From NCBI RefSeq assembly GCF_900220975.1, contig NZ_OBQD01000026.1:7606-59543 (forward strand): 51,938 nucleotides of DNA. Reading direction: 5' to 3'. Positions 1 to 8,670 of the stretch are shown here, in pieces; positions within the stretch are counted from its first letter, which is position 1; each line of letters starts with the position of its first letter. The DNA comes from Rhizobium subbaraonis. GTDB taxonomy: Bacteria; Pseudomonadota; Alphaproteobacteria; Rhizobiales; Rhizobiaceae. The position numbers and the translations under genes were made by a program. The notes under the pieces were generated by a model that had not been told where the DNA came from, did no database searches, and saw nothing but the letters and a program-made list of their open reading frames with translations.

Positions 1-1640
1 CTCCGGCATCGAGCAGATTGTGCTGGCCAACGGACCAAACAACCTCACCCTGACCAATGCGCTGGTCGGCTCGGCCACTGGCGATATCCTGCGCGTGGCG
101 GGCGGCTCGAGCAACGACGTTATCAACGCAGCAAGCGTGACGACAGCCAGCCACCGCGTGACCATTTCGGGGGGCGACGGCAACGACACGATCATTGCCG
201 GCAGCGGAGCCGATACGCTGGATGGCGGTGCCGGTGCCGACAGCTTCCGCTTCACGGCCATGAACCTGACCGGCAGCGACACGGTCGTCGGTGGCGAGGG
301 CAGCGCCCTAGACCGGTTCGTCTTCACCACATCAGGCACGATCACGGCATCCGCTTTCGCCAGGGTGTCCGGTATCGAGCAGATCGTTCTGGCCAACGGA
401 TCAAACAACCTCACCCTCACCAACGCGCTGGTCGGCTCGGCCACTGGCGATATCCTGCGCGTGGCGGGCGGCTCGGGCAACGACGTCATCAACGCAGCAA
501 GCGTGACGACAGGCAGCCACCGCGTGATAATCTCGGGGGGTGACGGCAACGACACGATCATTGCCGGCAGCGGGGCCGATACGCTGGATGGCGGTGCCGG
601 TGCCGACAGCTTCCACTTCACAGCCATGAACCTGACCGGCAGCGACACGGTCGTCGGTGGCGAAGGCAGCGCGGTGGACCGGCTCGTCTTTACCACGGCC
701 GGCACGATCGCGGCGTCCGCCTTCGCCAGGGTTTCCGGCATCGAGCAGATTGTGCTGGCCAAGGGCAGCAACAACCTCACCCTCACCAACGCGCTGGTCG
801 GCTCGGCCTATGGCGATATCCTGCGCGTGACAGGCGGCTCGGGCAATGACGTGGTCAACGCAGCGCCGGTGACGACAGGCAGCCACCGCGTGATAATCTC
901 GGGGGGCGACGGCAACGACACGATCATTGCCGGCAGCGGGGCCGATACGCTGGATGGCGGTGCCGGTGCCGACAGCTTCAGCTTTACAGCCATGAACCTG
1001 ACCGGCAGCGACACAGTCGTCGGTGGCGAAGGCAGCGCGGTGGACCGGATCGTCTTTACCACGGCCGGCACGATCGCGGCATCCGCCTTCGCCAGGGTGT
1101 CCGGCATCGAGCAGATTGTGCTGGCCAACGGACCAAACAACCTCACCCTGACCAATGCGCTGGTCGGCTCGGCCACTGGCGATATCCTGCGCGTGGCGGG
1201 CGGCTCGGGCAACGACGTTATCAACGCAGCAAGCGTGACGACAGCCAGCCACCGCGTGATAATCTCGGGGGGTGACGGCAACGATACGATCATTGCCGGC
1301 AGCGGGGCCGATACGCTGGATGGCGGTGCCGGTGCCGACAGCTTCCGCATCACGGCCATGAACCTGACCGGCAGCGACACGGTCGTCGGTGGGGAGGGCA
1401 GCGCGGTGGACCAGCTCCTCTTCACCACATCGGGAACGATCGCGGCATCCGCCTTCGCCAAGGTCTCCGGCATCGAGCAGATCGTTCTCGCCAATGGCAG
1501 CAACAGCCTGACCTTGGCCAATGCGCTGGTCGGCTCGGCCTATGGCGATGTGTTGAAGGTGACGGGTGGTTCGGGCAACGACGTGATCAATGCATCAGCC
1601 GTCACCACGGCCGCCAACTGGGTGCAGATCGTCGCCGGTG
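1..1640 (+). repeat. In-frame 366-bp tandem repeats inside the RTX gene
   Basis: The codons for SGIEQI recur at 2, 368, 734, 1100 and 1466, exactly 366 bp (122 codons) apart each time. Units 1-4 are complete and nearly identical at nucleotide level (long stretches such as the NDTIIAGSGADTLDGG coding segment differ by only a few bases). The fifth is more diverged and runs into the RTX nonapeptides. The exact period and low divergence point to recent duplication or gene conversion, so copy number may vary between strains and may be collapsed in short-read assemblies. Confidence 0.95.
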
Positions 1641-4504
1641 CGGGCAACGACACTCTGACCGGTGGCGCCGGGGCCGACACCCTCAATGGCGGTGACGGAG
1701 ACGACACTCTGACCGGTGGCGCAGGCAACGACACGCTCATCGGGGGCGCTGGAAACGACACGCTGACCGGTGGAACGGGCAAGGACACGCTTTCTGGCGG
1801 CAGCGGCTTTGATTCCGCCATGCTCACGGCCAGCAAGGAGAGCTATCAGGCGTCATACAATGCCAAGGGCCAGTTGACACTCATGAAGGCGGGCATCGAG
1901 GTGGTGCTGGACAATACGGTCGAGGTCCTGTGGTTCAGCAATAGTATCATGGACCGCCGCGACATTGGCACGCCTGTGGTCACGTCGGTGACATCGGATG
2001 TTGGAGAACTGTCCCCGGGCGCCACGACCGACGATATGCGGCTAATTATCCACGGCCAGGCCGATCCCTTCACGCGCATCGTCGTCAAAGACGGGACCGT
2101 CCAGATCGGCGTAACCGTGGCCGATGCCGATGGCAAATGGAGCTTCGACCACACCAACGTCAGGCTGTCGAATGGCGCGCATTCGTTTTCGGCCACCGCC
2201 AGCTATGGCGATGGCCTGCCCGCCGAGACGGGCCCCAGCGCGACATTTACCATCGACACCACGGTCCAGTTGATCGACCTGGAGACGCTGACAGCCAGCC
2301 AGGGCTTCATCATCAAGGGCGACGGCATACAGGACCGTGCCGGCAGAAGTGTCTCATCAGCCGGAGACGTCAATGGGGACGGCTTCGACGACGTCATCGT
2401 CGGTGCGCTAGGCGGCGATGATGGCGGCAGCAATGCGGGCGAGGCATATGTGATCTTCGGTAAGTCCTCGGGATTTGGCAACACCGTCGCGGGCCGCCAG
2501 ATCATGGACCTTGCCACGCTGACAGCGAGCGAGGGCTTCGTCATTCAGGGCAGTGCCGCGGAAGATTTCGCCGGCATTTCGGTGTCGGACGCGGGCGATA
2601 TCAACGGTGACGGCTTTGACGACATCATCGTTGGGGCAAACCAGGGCGACCTCGGCGGCAGCAATGCCGGCCAAGCCTATGTGATCTTCGGCACCGCCTC
2701 CGGCTTCGGCAGCGCTGTCGGCGGTCGACAGGTCCTAGACCTTGCCGCGCTCACCGCCAGCCAGGGCTTCATCATCCAGGGCGATGCCGCAAGTGACAGT
2801 GCCGGTGAGACCGTGTCGTCGGCCGGCGATATCAACGGCGACGGCATCGACGACCTCATCATCGGCGCGACTGCGGGTGATGATGGCGGCGACAATGCCG
2901 GCGAGGCCTATGTGGTCTTTGGGACGACCTCCGCTCTTGGCACCAATGTCGCAGGCCAGCGCGTGATCGACTTGGGCACATTGACCGCCAGCCAGGGCTT
3001 CGTCGTCCAGGGCGACGCAGCCGGCGACATCACCGGCAGGTCGGTATCCTCGGCCGGCGATGTCAATGGCGACGGCTTCGACGACCTCATCATCGGCGCG
3101 AACGGGGCTGGTGGTGGCAACGGGGCGGCCTATGTCATCTTTGGCGCAGCCTCCGGCTTCGGCAGCAACGTCGCGGGCAGGCAGGTGATCGACCTCACCA
3201 ATCTCACGGCCGACCAGGGCTTTATCGTCAAGGGCAGTGAAGCCGTGGTCTTCAATGGCGATCAAGCTGTTGAACAAGCAGGATTTTCGGTGTCTTCGGC
3301 GGGGGATGTCAATGGCGACGGCTTCGACGACCTCATCGTCGGAGCGCCCTTTTCCGGTATAGTCGAACAAATCACGGATGACCCTCGGGACACCTATCTA
3401 TTCGTCGGCATAGGAACGGCCTATGTGGTCTTCGGCACGGCCTCCGGCTTCGGCAGCAATGTCGCGGGCCGGCAGGTGATCGACGCAGGCACACTGACAT
3501 CCAGTCAGGGATTTGTCATCACCGACGGCAACTCCAGAGTTTTCACAGGCTACTCGGTCTCGTCGGCCGGCGATGTCAATGGCGACGGCTTTGATGACTT
3601 GATCGTCGGCGCCAAGGGCAGAAGTTATGGCGGCGCCTACGCGGGTCAGGCCTTCGTGGTCTTCGGCACGGATGCCGGTTTCGGCAGCACTGTCGATGGC
3701 CGCCAGGTTATCAACGTGCGAACGATGACGGCCAACGAGGGCTTCACCATTCAGGGTGACTCCGATTTCGATTATGCCGGAACTTCAGTGTCCTCCGCCG
3801 GCGATATCAATGGTGACGGTTTCGACGACCTGATGGTCGGCGCGCCCCTTGGCGGCGGCGACAATACGGGCCCGGACTATGTTGAAGGCGCGGGCGAGGC
3901 CTATGTCCTCTACGGCGGCTCGTTCGGTAACAACGCCGAGGCGATCAACCTCACCGGCACATCGGTGGCGGAAATCCTCAGGGGCGATGCTGCCAATGAC
4001 GCGCTTTCCGGCAAGGGCGGCGCTGACATCTATCGTTCCGGTGCCGGCAATGACCGCATCCTGATCAGCGATGCCGGCTTCCGACTGATCGACGCTGGCG
4101 GCGGCGATCAGGATAAGGTGGTGTCGTCAGGCACCGGCTTCACGCTCGATGCCCGGAATTTCTCCAGTACCGAGTTGACCGGCATCGAGGGTTTCGACCT
4201 GACGACGGGCAACAACACGCTGAAACTGGCAGCGAGCGATGTCTTCCACTTCTCCACCACCGGTAACGGCCTGTTCACGGGCGCCGACAGCCACAACAGC
4301 CTCGTCGTCGATGGCAATGGCGGCGATAGGCTGGAGCTGTTCGACACTGGCGCAGCCAATGCCGACTGGGTGACGACCGAGGTCAACCGCAAGCTCGACG
4401 GGACGGCCGGCGGCGACTACACCTTCGTCAATCTCGTCGCGATCGGCAGCAGCAGGGTGCTGGCCTCGATCGCGGTCGATCATGACGTGACGCTCATCCT
4501 GTGA
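1..4504 (+). CDS. RTX / FG-GAP repeat giant secreted protein, 5' truncated by window edge
   Basis: The reading frame is open from the first bases, so the true start lies outside the window; a GTG at 20 is only an internal codon. Visible domains in order: four complete 122-residue beta-rich repeats plus part of a fifth (each with SGIEQIVLANG, GSGNDVINAA and GADTLDGGAGADSF); a classical RTX calcium-binding block of GGxGxDTLx nonapeptides (about 1640-1810); an Ig-like domain (about 1970-2260); seven FG-GAP/integrin-alpha-like repeats with the core SSAGDVNGDGFDDLIVGA (about 2340-3930); a second degenerate RTX patch (about 3960-4070); and a C-terminal domain ending in hydrophobic residues (DVTLIL). 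Proteins of this kind usually leave by type I secretion with a C-terminal signal and bind calcium; an adhesin or matrix role is inferred. No secretion ABC or HlyD gene lies beside it, so the exporter must be elsewhere. RTX/FG-GAP identity is secure; function is not. Confidence 0.93.
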   Translation, partial: SGIEQIVLANGPNNLTLTNALVGSATGDILRVAGGSSNDVINAASVTTASHRVTISGGDGNDTIIAGSGADTLDGGAGADSFRFTAMNLTGSDTVVGGEGSALDRFVFTTSGTITASAFARVSGIEQIVLANGSNNLTLTNALVGSATGDILRVAGGSGNDVINAASVTTGSHRVIISGGDGNDTIIAGSGADTLDGGAGADSFHFTAMNLTGSDTVVGGEGSAVDRLVFTTAGTIAASAFARVSGIEQIVLAKGSNNLTLTNALVGSAYGDILRVTGGSGNDVVNAAPVTTGSHRVIISGGDGNDTIIAGSGADTLDGGAGADSFSFTAMNLTGSDTVVGGEGSAVDRIVFTTAGTIAASAFARVSGIEQIVLANGPNNLTLTNALVGSATGDILRVAGGSGNDVINAASVTTASHRVIISGGDGNDTIIAGSGADTLDGGAGADSFRITAMNLTGSDTVVGGEGSAVDQLLFTTSGTIAASAFAKVSGIEQIVLANGSNSLTLANALVGSAYGDVLKVTGGSGNDVINASAVTTAANWVQIVAGAGNDTLTGGAGADTLNGGDGDDTLTGGAGNDTLIGGAGNDTLTGGTGKDTLSGGSGFDSAMLTASKESYQASYNAKGQLTLMKAGIEVVLDNTVEVLWFSNSIMDRRDIGTPVVTSVTSDVGELSPGATTDDMRLIIHGQADPFTRIVVKDGTVQIGVTVADADGKWSFDHTNVRLSNGAHSFSATASYGDGLPAETGPSATFTIDTTVQLIDLETLTASQGFIIKGDGIQDRAGRSVSSAGDVNGDGFDDVIVGALGGDDGGSNAGEAYVIFGKSSGFGNTVAGRQIMDLATLTASEGFVIQGSAAEDFAGISVSDAGDINGDGFDDIIVGANQGDLGGSNAGQAYVIFGTASGFGSAVGGRQVLDLAALTASQGFIIQGDAASDSAGETVSSAGDINGDGIDDLIIGATAGDDGGDNAGEAYVVFGTTSALGTNVAGQRVIDLGTLTASQGFVVQGDAAGDITGRSVSSAGDVNGDGFDDLIIGANGAGGGNGAAYVIFGAASGFGSNVAGRQVIDLTNLTADQGFIVKGSEAVVFNGDQAVEQAGFSVSSAGDVNGDGFDDLIVGAPFSGIVEQITDDPRDTYLFVGIGTAYVVFGTASGFGSNVAGRQVIDAGTLTSSQGFVITDGNSRVFTGYSVSSAGDVNGDGFDDLIVGAKGRSYGGAYAGQAFVVFGTDAGFGSTVDGRQVINVRTMTANEGFTIQGDSDFDYAGTSVSSAGDINGDGFDDLMVGAPLGGGDNTGPDYVEGAGEAYVLYGGSFGNNAEAINLTGTSVAEILRGDAANDALSGKGGADIYRSGAGNDRILISDAGFRLIDAGGGDQDKVVSSGTGFTLDARNFSSTELTGIEGFDLTTGNNTLKLAASDVFHFSTTGNGLFTGADSHNSLVVDGNGGDRLELFDTGAANADWVTTEVNRKLDGTAGGDYTFVNLVAIGSSRVLASIAVDHDVTLIL

Positions 4505-4512
4505 GCGAGGAC

Positions 4513-4552
4513 CTCGTCAAGCGGGCGCCGGCTCCGGCGCCCGCTTGACGAG
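4513..4552 (+). terminator. Strong hairpin after the RTX gene
   Basis: A perfect 19-bp inverted repeat (4513-4531 with 4534-4552) has a 2-nt apparent loop and begins 8 bases after the RTX stop codon. The stem core is GCGGGCGCCGG/CCGGCGCCCGC. No T-run follows, so it may be a Rho-assisted or stem-only terminator, or a 3'-end stabiliser. It separates the RTX gene from the DUF4915 gene. Confidence 0.6.
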
Positions 4553-4600
4553 AAAGCCCTGCCTCCTGATGGAAAACGGGCCCGAGGCTCTGGTAAGGAA

Positions 4601-5872
4601 ATGAAGAGAAGGTTTGGGCCAATCGGGCCCGACAAGCCGTCCAGTTTAGAAATCGATGATTCCATGACCAGTGCCCCTTCGCCGGCCCCCAAGCTCGAAC
4701 TCTTGACCTCGCGCCAGTTCGTCTCCTGGCTGCGGGAGACGGGCGGGTCGATAGCGCTCTCGACCTACCACTCCGGCAAGGTTCTGTTCGTCGGCACGAA
4801 CGCCGGAACCGACAGGATTTCCGTCTTCGAGCGCTCACTCGAACGGCCGATGGGCATGGCGGTCAGCGGTAACAGGCTGGCGATCGCCTCGCTCTACCAG
4901 GTCTATACGTTCATCGACGCGCTCGGCGATGGCGAGACGGCCAGGGGCGCGGACGCCGTCTATGTGCCTCAGGTGAGCCATTTCACCGGCGATCTCGATG
5001 TCCACGACATGGGCTATACATCGGACGGCAGGCTAGTGTTTGCCAACACGCTGTTCTCTTGCATCGCAGAAATCTCCGAGACCCATTCTTTCAAGCCGCT
5101 ATGGAAGCCGCGCTTCATCTCGCGGTTGGCGGCGGAGGATCGCTGCCACCTCAACGGGCTGGCGATGAAGGATGGCCGGCCCGCCTATGTGACGACGGTC
5201 GGCAAGGGCGATGTGGCCGACAGCTGGCGCGACGCACGCGTTTCCGGCGGTGTAGTGGTGGATGTCGAAAGCAGCGAGATCGTCTGCTCGGGCCTCTCCA
5301 TGCCACACTCGCCGCGCTGGCACGACGGTGAGCTATACGTGCTGAATTCCGCCCAGGGCGAGTTCGGCAGGGTCAATCTGGCATCCGGGAGGTTCGAGCC
5401 GATCGCCTTCCTGCCGGGATATGCGCGCGGGCTCACATTCTTCGGCCATTACGCGATCATCGGCCTCTCGGCGCCGCGCTCCAACCGCACCTTCGAGGGC
5501 CTGCCCTTGCAGGACCGTCTCGACGCGCAGGGCATGAGCCCCCGCTGCGGATTGCAGGTCGTCGATCTCAGGACCGGCGACGTGGCGCATTGGCTGACGA
5601 TCGAGGGCATCGTCACCGAACTCTACGATGTCATCGCGCTTTCGCGACGTCGCTCGCCGTCGATGATCGGTTTCAAGACCGACGAAATCCGCCGTGTGAT
5701 ATCAATGGATGGCAAAGGCGCCCCTATCGAAGTGGCGACTGTTTTGGGGCCGCAAGCGATTGTCGGTATACCGCGGTCCTATGACCGCTTTCGTCCATTG
5801 CCGGCACAGAAGCAGTCAGCCAGCAGACGGCCCCAAAACGGAAGTCACCCTCTGACTTGGCTTGAGGCTTGA
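4601..5872 (+). CDS. TIGR03032/DUF4915 family protein
   Basis: A 423-residue protein with the hallmarks of the TIGR03032 (DUF4915) family: an N-terminal LLTSRQFVSWLRETGGSIALSTY segment, the YHSGKVLFVG and RPMGMAV motifs, and a repetitive beta-propeller-like body (DLDVHDMGYTSDGRLVFANT, MPHSPRWHDGELYVLNS). The start at 4601 has a good ribosome site (TAAGGA just upstream); an internal ATG at 4664 is an alternative that would remove 21 poorly conserved residues. No signal peptide is evident. The biochemical role of the family is not established. It follows the RTX gene but is separated from it by a strong hairpin, so co-transcription is doubtful. Confidence 0.85.
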   Translation: MKRRFGPIGPDKPSSLEIDDSMTSAPSPAPKLELLTSRQFVSWLRETGGSIALSTYHSGKVLFVGTNAGTDRISVFERSLERPMGMAVSGNRLAIASLYQVYTFIDALGDGETARGADAVYVPQVSHFTGDLDVHDMGYTSDGRLVFANTLFSCIAEISETHSFKPLWKPRFISRLAAEDRCHLNGLAMKDGRPAYVTTVGKGDVADSWRDARVSGGVVVDVESSEIVCSGLSMPHSPRWHDGELYVLNSAQGEFGRVNLASGRFEPIAFLPGYARGLTFFGHYAIIGLSAPRSNRTFEGLPLQDRLDAQGMSPRCGLQVVDLRTGDVAHWLTIEGIVTELYDVIALSRRRSPSMIGFKTDEIRRVISMDGKGAPIEVATVLGPQAIVGIPRSYDRFRPLPAQKQSASRRPQNGSHPLTWLEA

Positions 5873-5875
5873 AAT

Positions 5876-6310
5876 TACAAGTCTCTGTGTACTCAGGCTG
5901 CCACCGACACGCGCGCCTTGTACGAAAACATGCTTACCATGCTGATGGCAGGGCGTGCCGCCGAGAAGCTGGTGCTGAAGCGCGTATCGAGCGGCTGCGG
6001 GGGCGCTGATGACAGCGATCCGGCGCGGGCGACAAGGTTCGCCTTCGATATGGAACGCATCCTTGGCTTCAGCACCGAGCATCCGCTGCTCTATCGGCGG
6101 CATCGTGATCTGGGCGTGGTTCTGGACCATGAACCCGAACTGGCAGCTCGTGTTCATGTCAGGCTGGAAGCGGCGCTCGACCGGGCAGCCGCAATTCTTA
6201 GGCGACGTAGGCCGTCCTTTCATGCCCTCGCCAAGGCGCTGTTCGTGGCCCAGGCAATGGATGAGAAATCGGCGTGGCAAATTCTGGCGGACGGTGATCC
6301 GGCGCCCTGA
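5876..6310 (+). pseudogene. Remnant of FtsH-like AAA/M41 metalloprotease (C-terminal part only)
   Basis: Translation from 5876 in the same frame as, and directly after, the DUF4915 stop gives LMAGRAAEKLVL, SSGCGGADDSDPARATR and a helical tail ending ALAKALFVAQAMDEKSAW. The first two blocks match the AGRAAE..., S.G..GDDSDLARATR signature of the M41 peptidase C-terminal domain. The AAA ATPase domain and the HExxH zinc site are absent and there is no convincing start (only TTG at 5918 or ATG at 5930). I read it as the 3' end of a lost ftsH-like gene left by recombination. A small functional protein is possible but unlikely. Confidence 0.6.
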
Positions 6311-6472
6311 GCCGATAGTCATGGGATGAAGAGTTTGTGGATCCCCATCGGGATTCAACGGTCAGATCCAACTCACGAGCCGGAAAGCTCACCGCCCCGG
6401 AGGGTCCAGTACGGATGCACCGGGGCAGTGTTTCCCTCTATATGCTGCGACCGCTCAGCGCTTGACGTCGCG

Positions 6473-7735
6473 TCACGCAGCCTGTTTTGCCGTCACCGTT
6501 CCGGCCTCGACCAGGGCCGAGACGATGACGCCGGCGACGAGGGCCCAGAAGGGGGCGCTGATGCCCAGCAGCGAGACATTCGACATGGCGACGGCGAGCG
6601 CCACGAAGGCGCCGGTCTGGTTGCCGAGCGACTTGCCGAAGGCGTTCTGGAAGGCCGACAGGAGCACGCCGATCATGGCGAGGCCGGCGACGGTGCCGAT
6701 GAGGGCGGACGGCAGGCTGAGCACGATCGGAACGGCGGCGCCGGCGATCAGGCCGAAGGCGGCGAAGAGCACGCCATTGACGACGGTTGCGGCATAGCGC
6801 CCCTCCTTGTTCTCGCCGGCCTGTTCGGACGAGCATATCGCCGTCATCGGGCCTGCGATATTGGCATTGTGGCCGCCGAGGAAGCCGGCCGCGACGCCGC
6901 CGATGCCGGAAACGATCGTCATCGCGTTGACCGGCGGCCTGTAGCCTTCCGCCATCAGTACGCCGGTCGCCTGCGCGTTCTCGGCGCCGATCACGAGAAG
7001 GGCGAGCGGGATGGCGATCGCGAAGAAGGCATCGACAGAGAAGACCGGCATCGTGAATTCAGGTGCCGCGAAGGCGATGTTAGCCGCGCCGCCGCCGACC
7101 GCACCGGTCGCAAATGCCGCGATCAGGCCGGCGACGAGGGCCGCCAGCACCGGCGGGATGGTTTTGGTCAGCCGCATCGAGACGAAGAAGGCGAGGATCG
7201 CGGCGCCCGCGACGAGCGGGGCCGTGCCGAGCGCCGTAACGGTCCCGGTCGCAAAACGGATCAGCGCACCGGCGATCATCGCCATGACGATCGGCATCGG
7301 CAGCCAGCGCATCACCTTGCCGATGAGCCCGGTGACCCCGAGCAGCAGTACCAGCAAGCCCGCCAGGATGAATGCGCCGACGGCTTCGTTGAACGGAATG
7401 GTCGCAAGCGAGCCGGCAACGAGGGCCGCACCCGGGATCGAATAGGCGCCGTTGATCGGCTGCTTGTAGTAGAGCGCGAGCAGCAGACTGATGAGCCCGC
7501 CGAGCACGTAGATCGCGAAGAGCCAGGCGACGGTTTGCCCGTTGGTCAGATGGCCCGCCTCGGCCGCGCCGATGACGATGAGGGCCGGGCCGGAGCAGCC
7601 GAAGATGGCGGCGACGAGGCCGGCGCTCATTGTCTTGATGCCGAGGTGTTTTGGCAGGTCGCGGAGACCCGACGCGATGCCGGGTCCTCGTTCGACAAGG
7701 TGTCTTTCCTGTATAGCCTGCTGGGTCGTATCCAT
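6473..7735 (-). CDS. benE: BenE-family benzoate/H+ symporter
   Basis: A roughly 420-residue integral membrane protein with about 12 hydrophobic segments and BenE-type motifs: FGCSGPALIVIGAAEAG near the N-terminus, QPINGAYSIPGAALVAGS, and GGHNANIAGPMTAICSSEQAG in the C-terminal half. BenE proteins import benzoate or related aromatic carboxylates with protons. The ATG at 7735 is preceded by GGGAGG at good spacing; an upstream TTG at 7741 is unlikely. It is the last gene of the minus-strand catabolic operon, 90 bp after the enoyl-CoA hydratase; that gap holds a short GC hairpin (7786-7803). Context supports uptake of the substrate consumed by the upstream CoA ligase; the actual substrate is inferred. 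Confidence 0.88.
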   Translation of the reverse strand: MDTTQQAIQERHLVERGPGIASGLRDLPKHLGIKTMSAGLVAAIFGCSGPALIVIGAAEAGHLTNGQTVAWLFAIYVLGGLISLLLALYYKQPINGAYSIPGAALVAGSLATIPFNEAVGAFILAGLLVLLLGVTGLIGKVMRWLPMPIVMAMIAGALIRFATGTVTALGTAPLVAGAAILAFFVSMRLTKTIPPVLAALVAGLIAAFATGAVGGGAANIAFAAPEFTMPVFSVDAFFAIAIPLALLVIGAENAQATGVLMAEGYRPPVNAMTIVSGIGGVAAGFLGGHNANIAGPMTAICSSEQAGENKEGRYAATVVNGVLFAAFGLIAGAAVPIVLSLPSALIGTVAGLAMIGVLLSAFQNAFGKSLGNQTGAFVALAVAMSNVSLLGISAPFWALVAGVIVSALVEAGTVTAKQAA

Positions 7736-7825
7736 TCTCAATCCTCCCGAAGCGGATCCGAGGCCGCTCCCTCCTCGTAACTGGAGCCGGGTTCCCGCCC
7801 GGCCCGTGATTCAGCGTCCGGTGGT

Positions 7826-8632
7826 TCAGCGCCCGACGAAGGCCGGCGCGCGCTTTTCGTGGAAGGCGAGCACACCTTCGCGGAAATCGTCCGATGTCCG
7901 AAGCCGGCTGTAGCAATGGCCCTCGAGTTCGATGGCCGTCGACAGCAGCGCGTCGTCCGTGTCGTTCAGGAGCTTCTTCGCCGTGCGCTGGGCGAGCGGC
8001 GAGAAGCCGATCAGTTCCTCGACGAGCGCATCGACGGCCTTCTCCAGATCGGCGTCCGCGACGATTTCCGAGGCGATGCCCCAGTCGTAGGCCTCCTGGC
8101 CGGTGATCCGCTTCGAGCGCATCACGATGTTCTTGGTGCGGGTGACACCCACCATCTTCTGCAGGCGTGCCGAACCGCCGGAGCCCGGGATCTGGCCGAG
8201 CTTCTGCTCGGGCAGCGCATAGCGCGTGGTGTCGGTCGCGATGCGGAAGTCGCAGGCGAGCGACAGTTCGAAGCCGACGCCGAAGCAATAGCCGCGGTTG
8301 GCGGCGATGACCGGCTTGGAGCAGCGCGCAGGGGCCGCGATGTTCCAGGCGAGGTGCGAGACGTGTTCCGGGCTTGCCTCGAGGAAGCCCTTGATGTTGC
8401 CGCCGGACGAGAAGTGCTCGCCCTTGCCGGCAACGACGATGATGCGGATGCGGTCGTCCTCGTCGAGGGCCTCGAAGACAAGGCGCAACTGGTCGCGGGC
8501 CAGCATGGAGACGACGTTGTAGGGCGGGCGGTCGAGCGTGATGTCGGCGCGCTGGCGTGCCGCGTCGATCGTGACGGTGAAGCCGTCGAGTTCGGCGAGG
8601 CGCGGGTCCTGGAATACGGCATGTTCGGCCAT
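7826..8632 (-). CDS. Enoyl-CoA hydratase/isomerase (crotonase) family protein
   Basis: A 268-residue crotonase-fold enzyme. The oxyanion-hole loops are visible (HFSSGGNIKGF and GYCFGVGFELSLACDFRIA), as is LPEQKLGQIPGSGGSARLQ. Both glutamates expected for water addition (in GFEL and in LPEQ) are present, which favours hydratase activity over a pure isomerase or hydrolase, though family members vary. The start at 8632 has AAAGGA six bases upstream; the open frame continues further but without a ribosome site. It lies 38 bp after the CoA-ligase gene in the same operon and probably acts on a CoA thioester made by that ligase. Confidence 0.88.
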   Translation of the reverse strand: MAEHAVFQDPRLAELDGFTVTIDAARQRADITLDRPPYNVVSMLARDQLRLVFEALDEDDRIRIIVVAGKGEHFSSGGNIKGFLEASPEHVSHLAWNIAAPARCSKPVIAANRGYCFGVGFELSLACDFRIATDTTRYALPEQKLGQIPGSGGSARLQKMVGVTRTKNIVMRSKRITGQEAYDWGIASEIVADADLEKAVDALVEELIGFSPLAQRTAKKLLNDTDDALLSTAIELEGHCYSRLRTSDDFREGVLAFHEKRAPAFVGR

Positions 8633-8670
8633 GGAATGTCCTTTCGTTGATCTGTCGGCGCTCTGGCCGC

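Noticed and set aside
1-1640. Regular 366-bp repeats considered as a CRISPR-like or satellite array
   Set aside because: The repeats are in-frame coding units of 122 residues with RTX character; no short repeat/spacer pattern.
6326-7780. 484-codon plus-strand frame opposite the BenE gene
   Set aside because: Antisense shadow rich in Arg/Asp/Gly with no recognisable fold; BenE on the other strand is certain.
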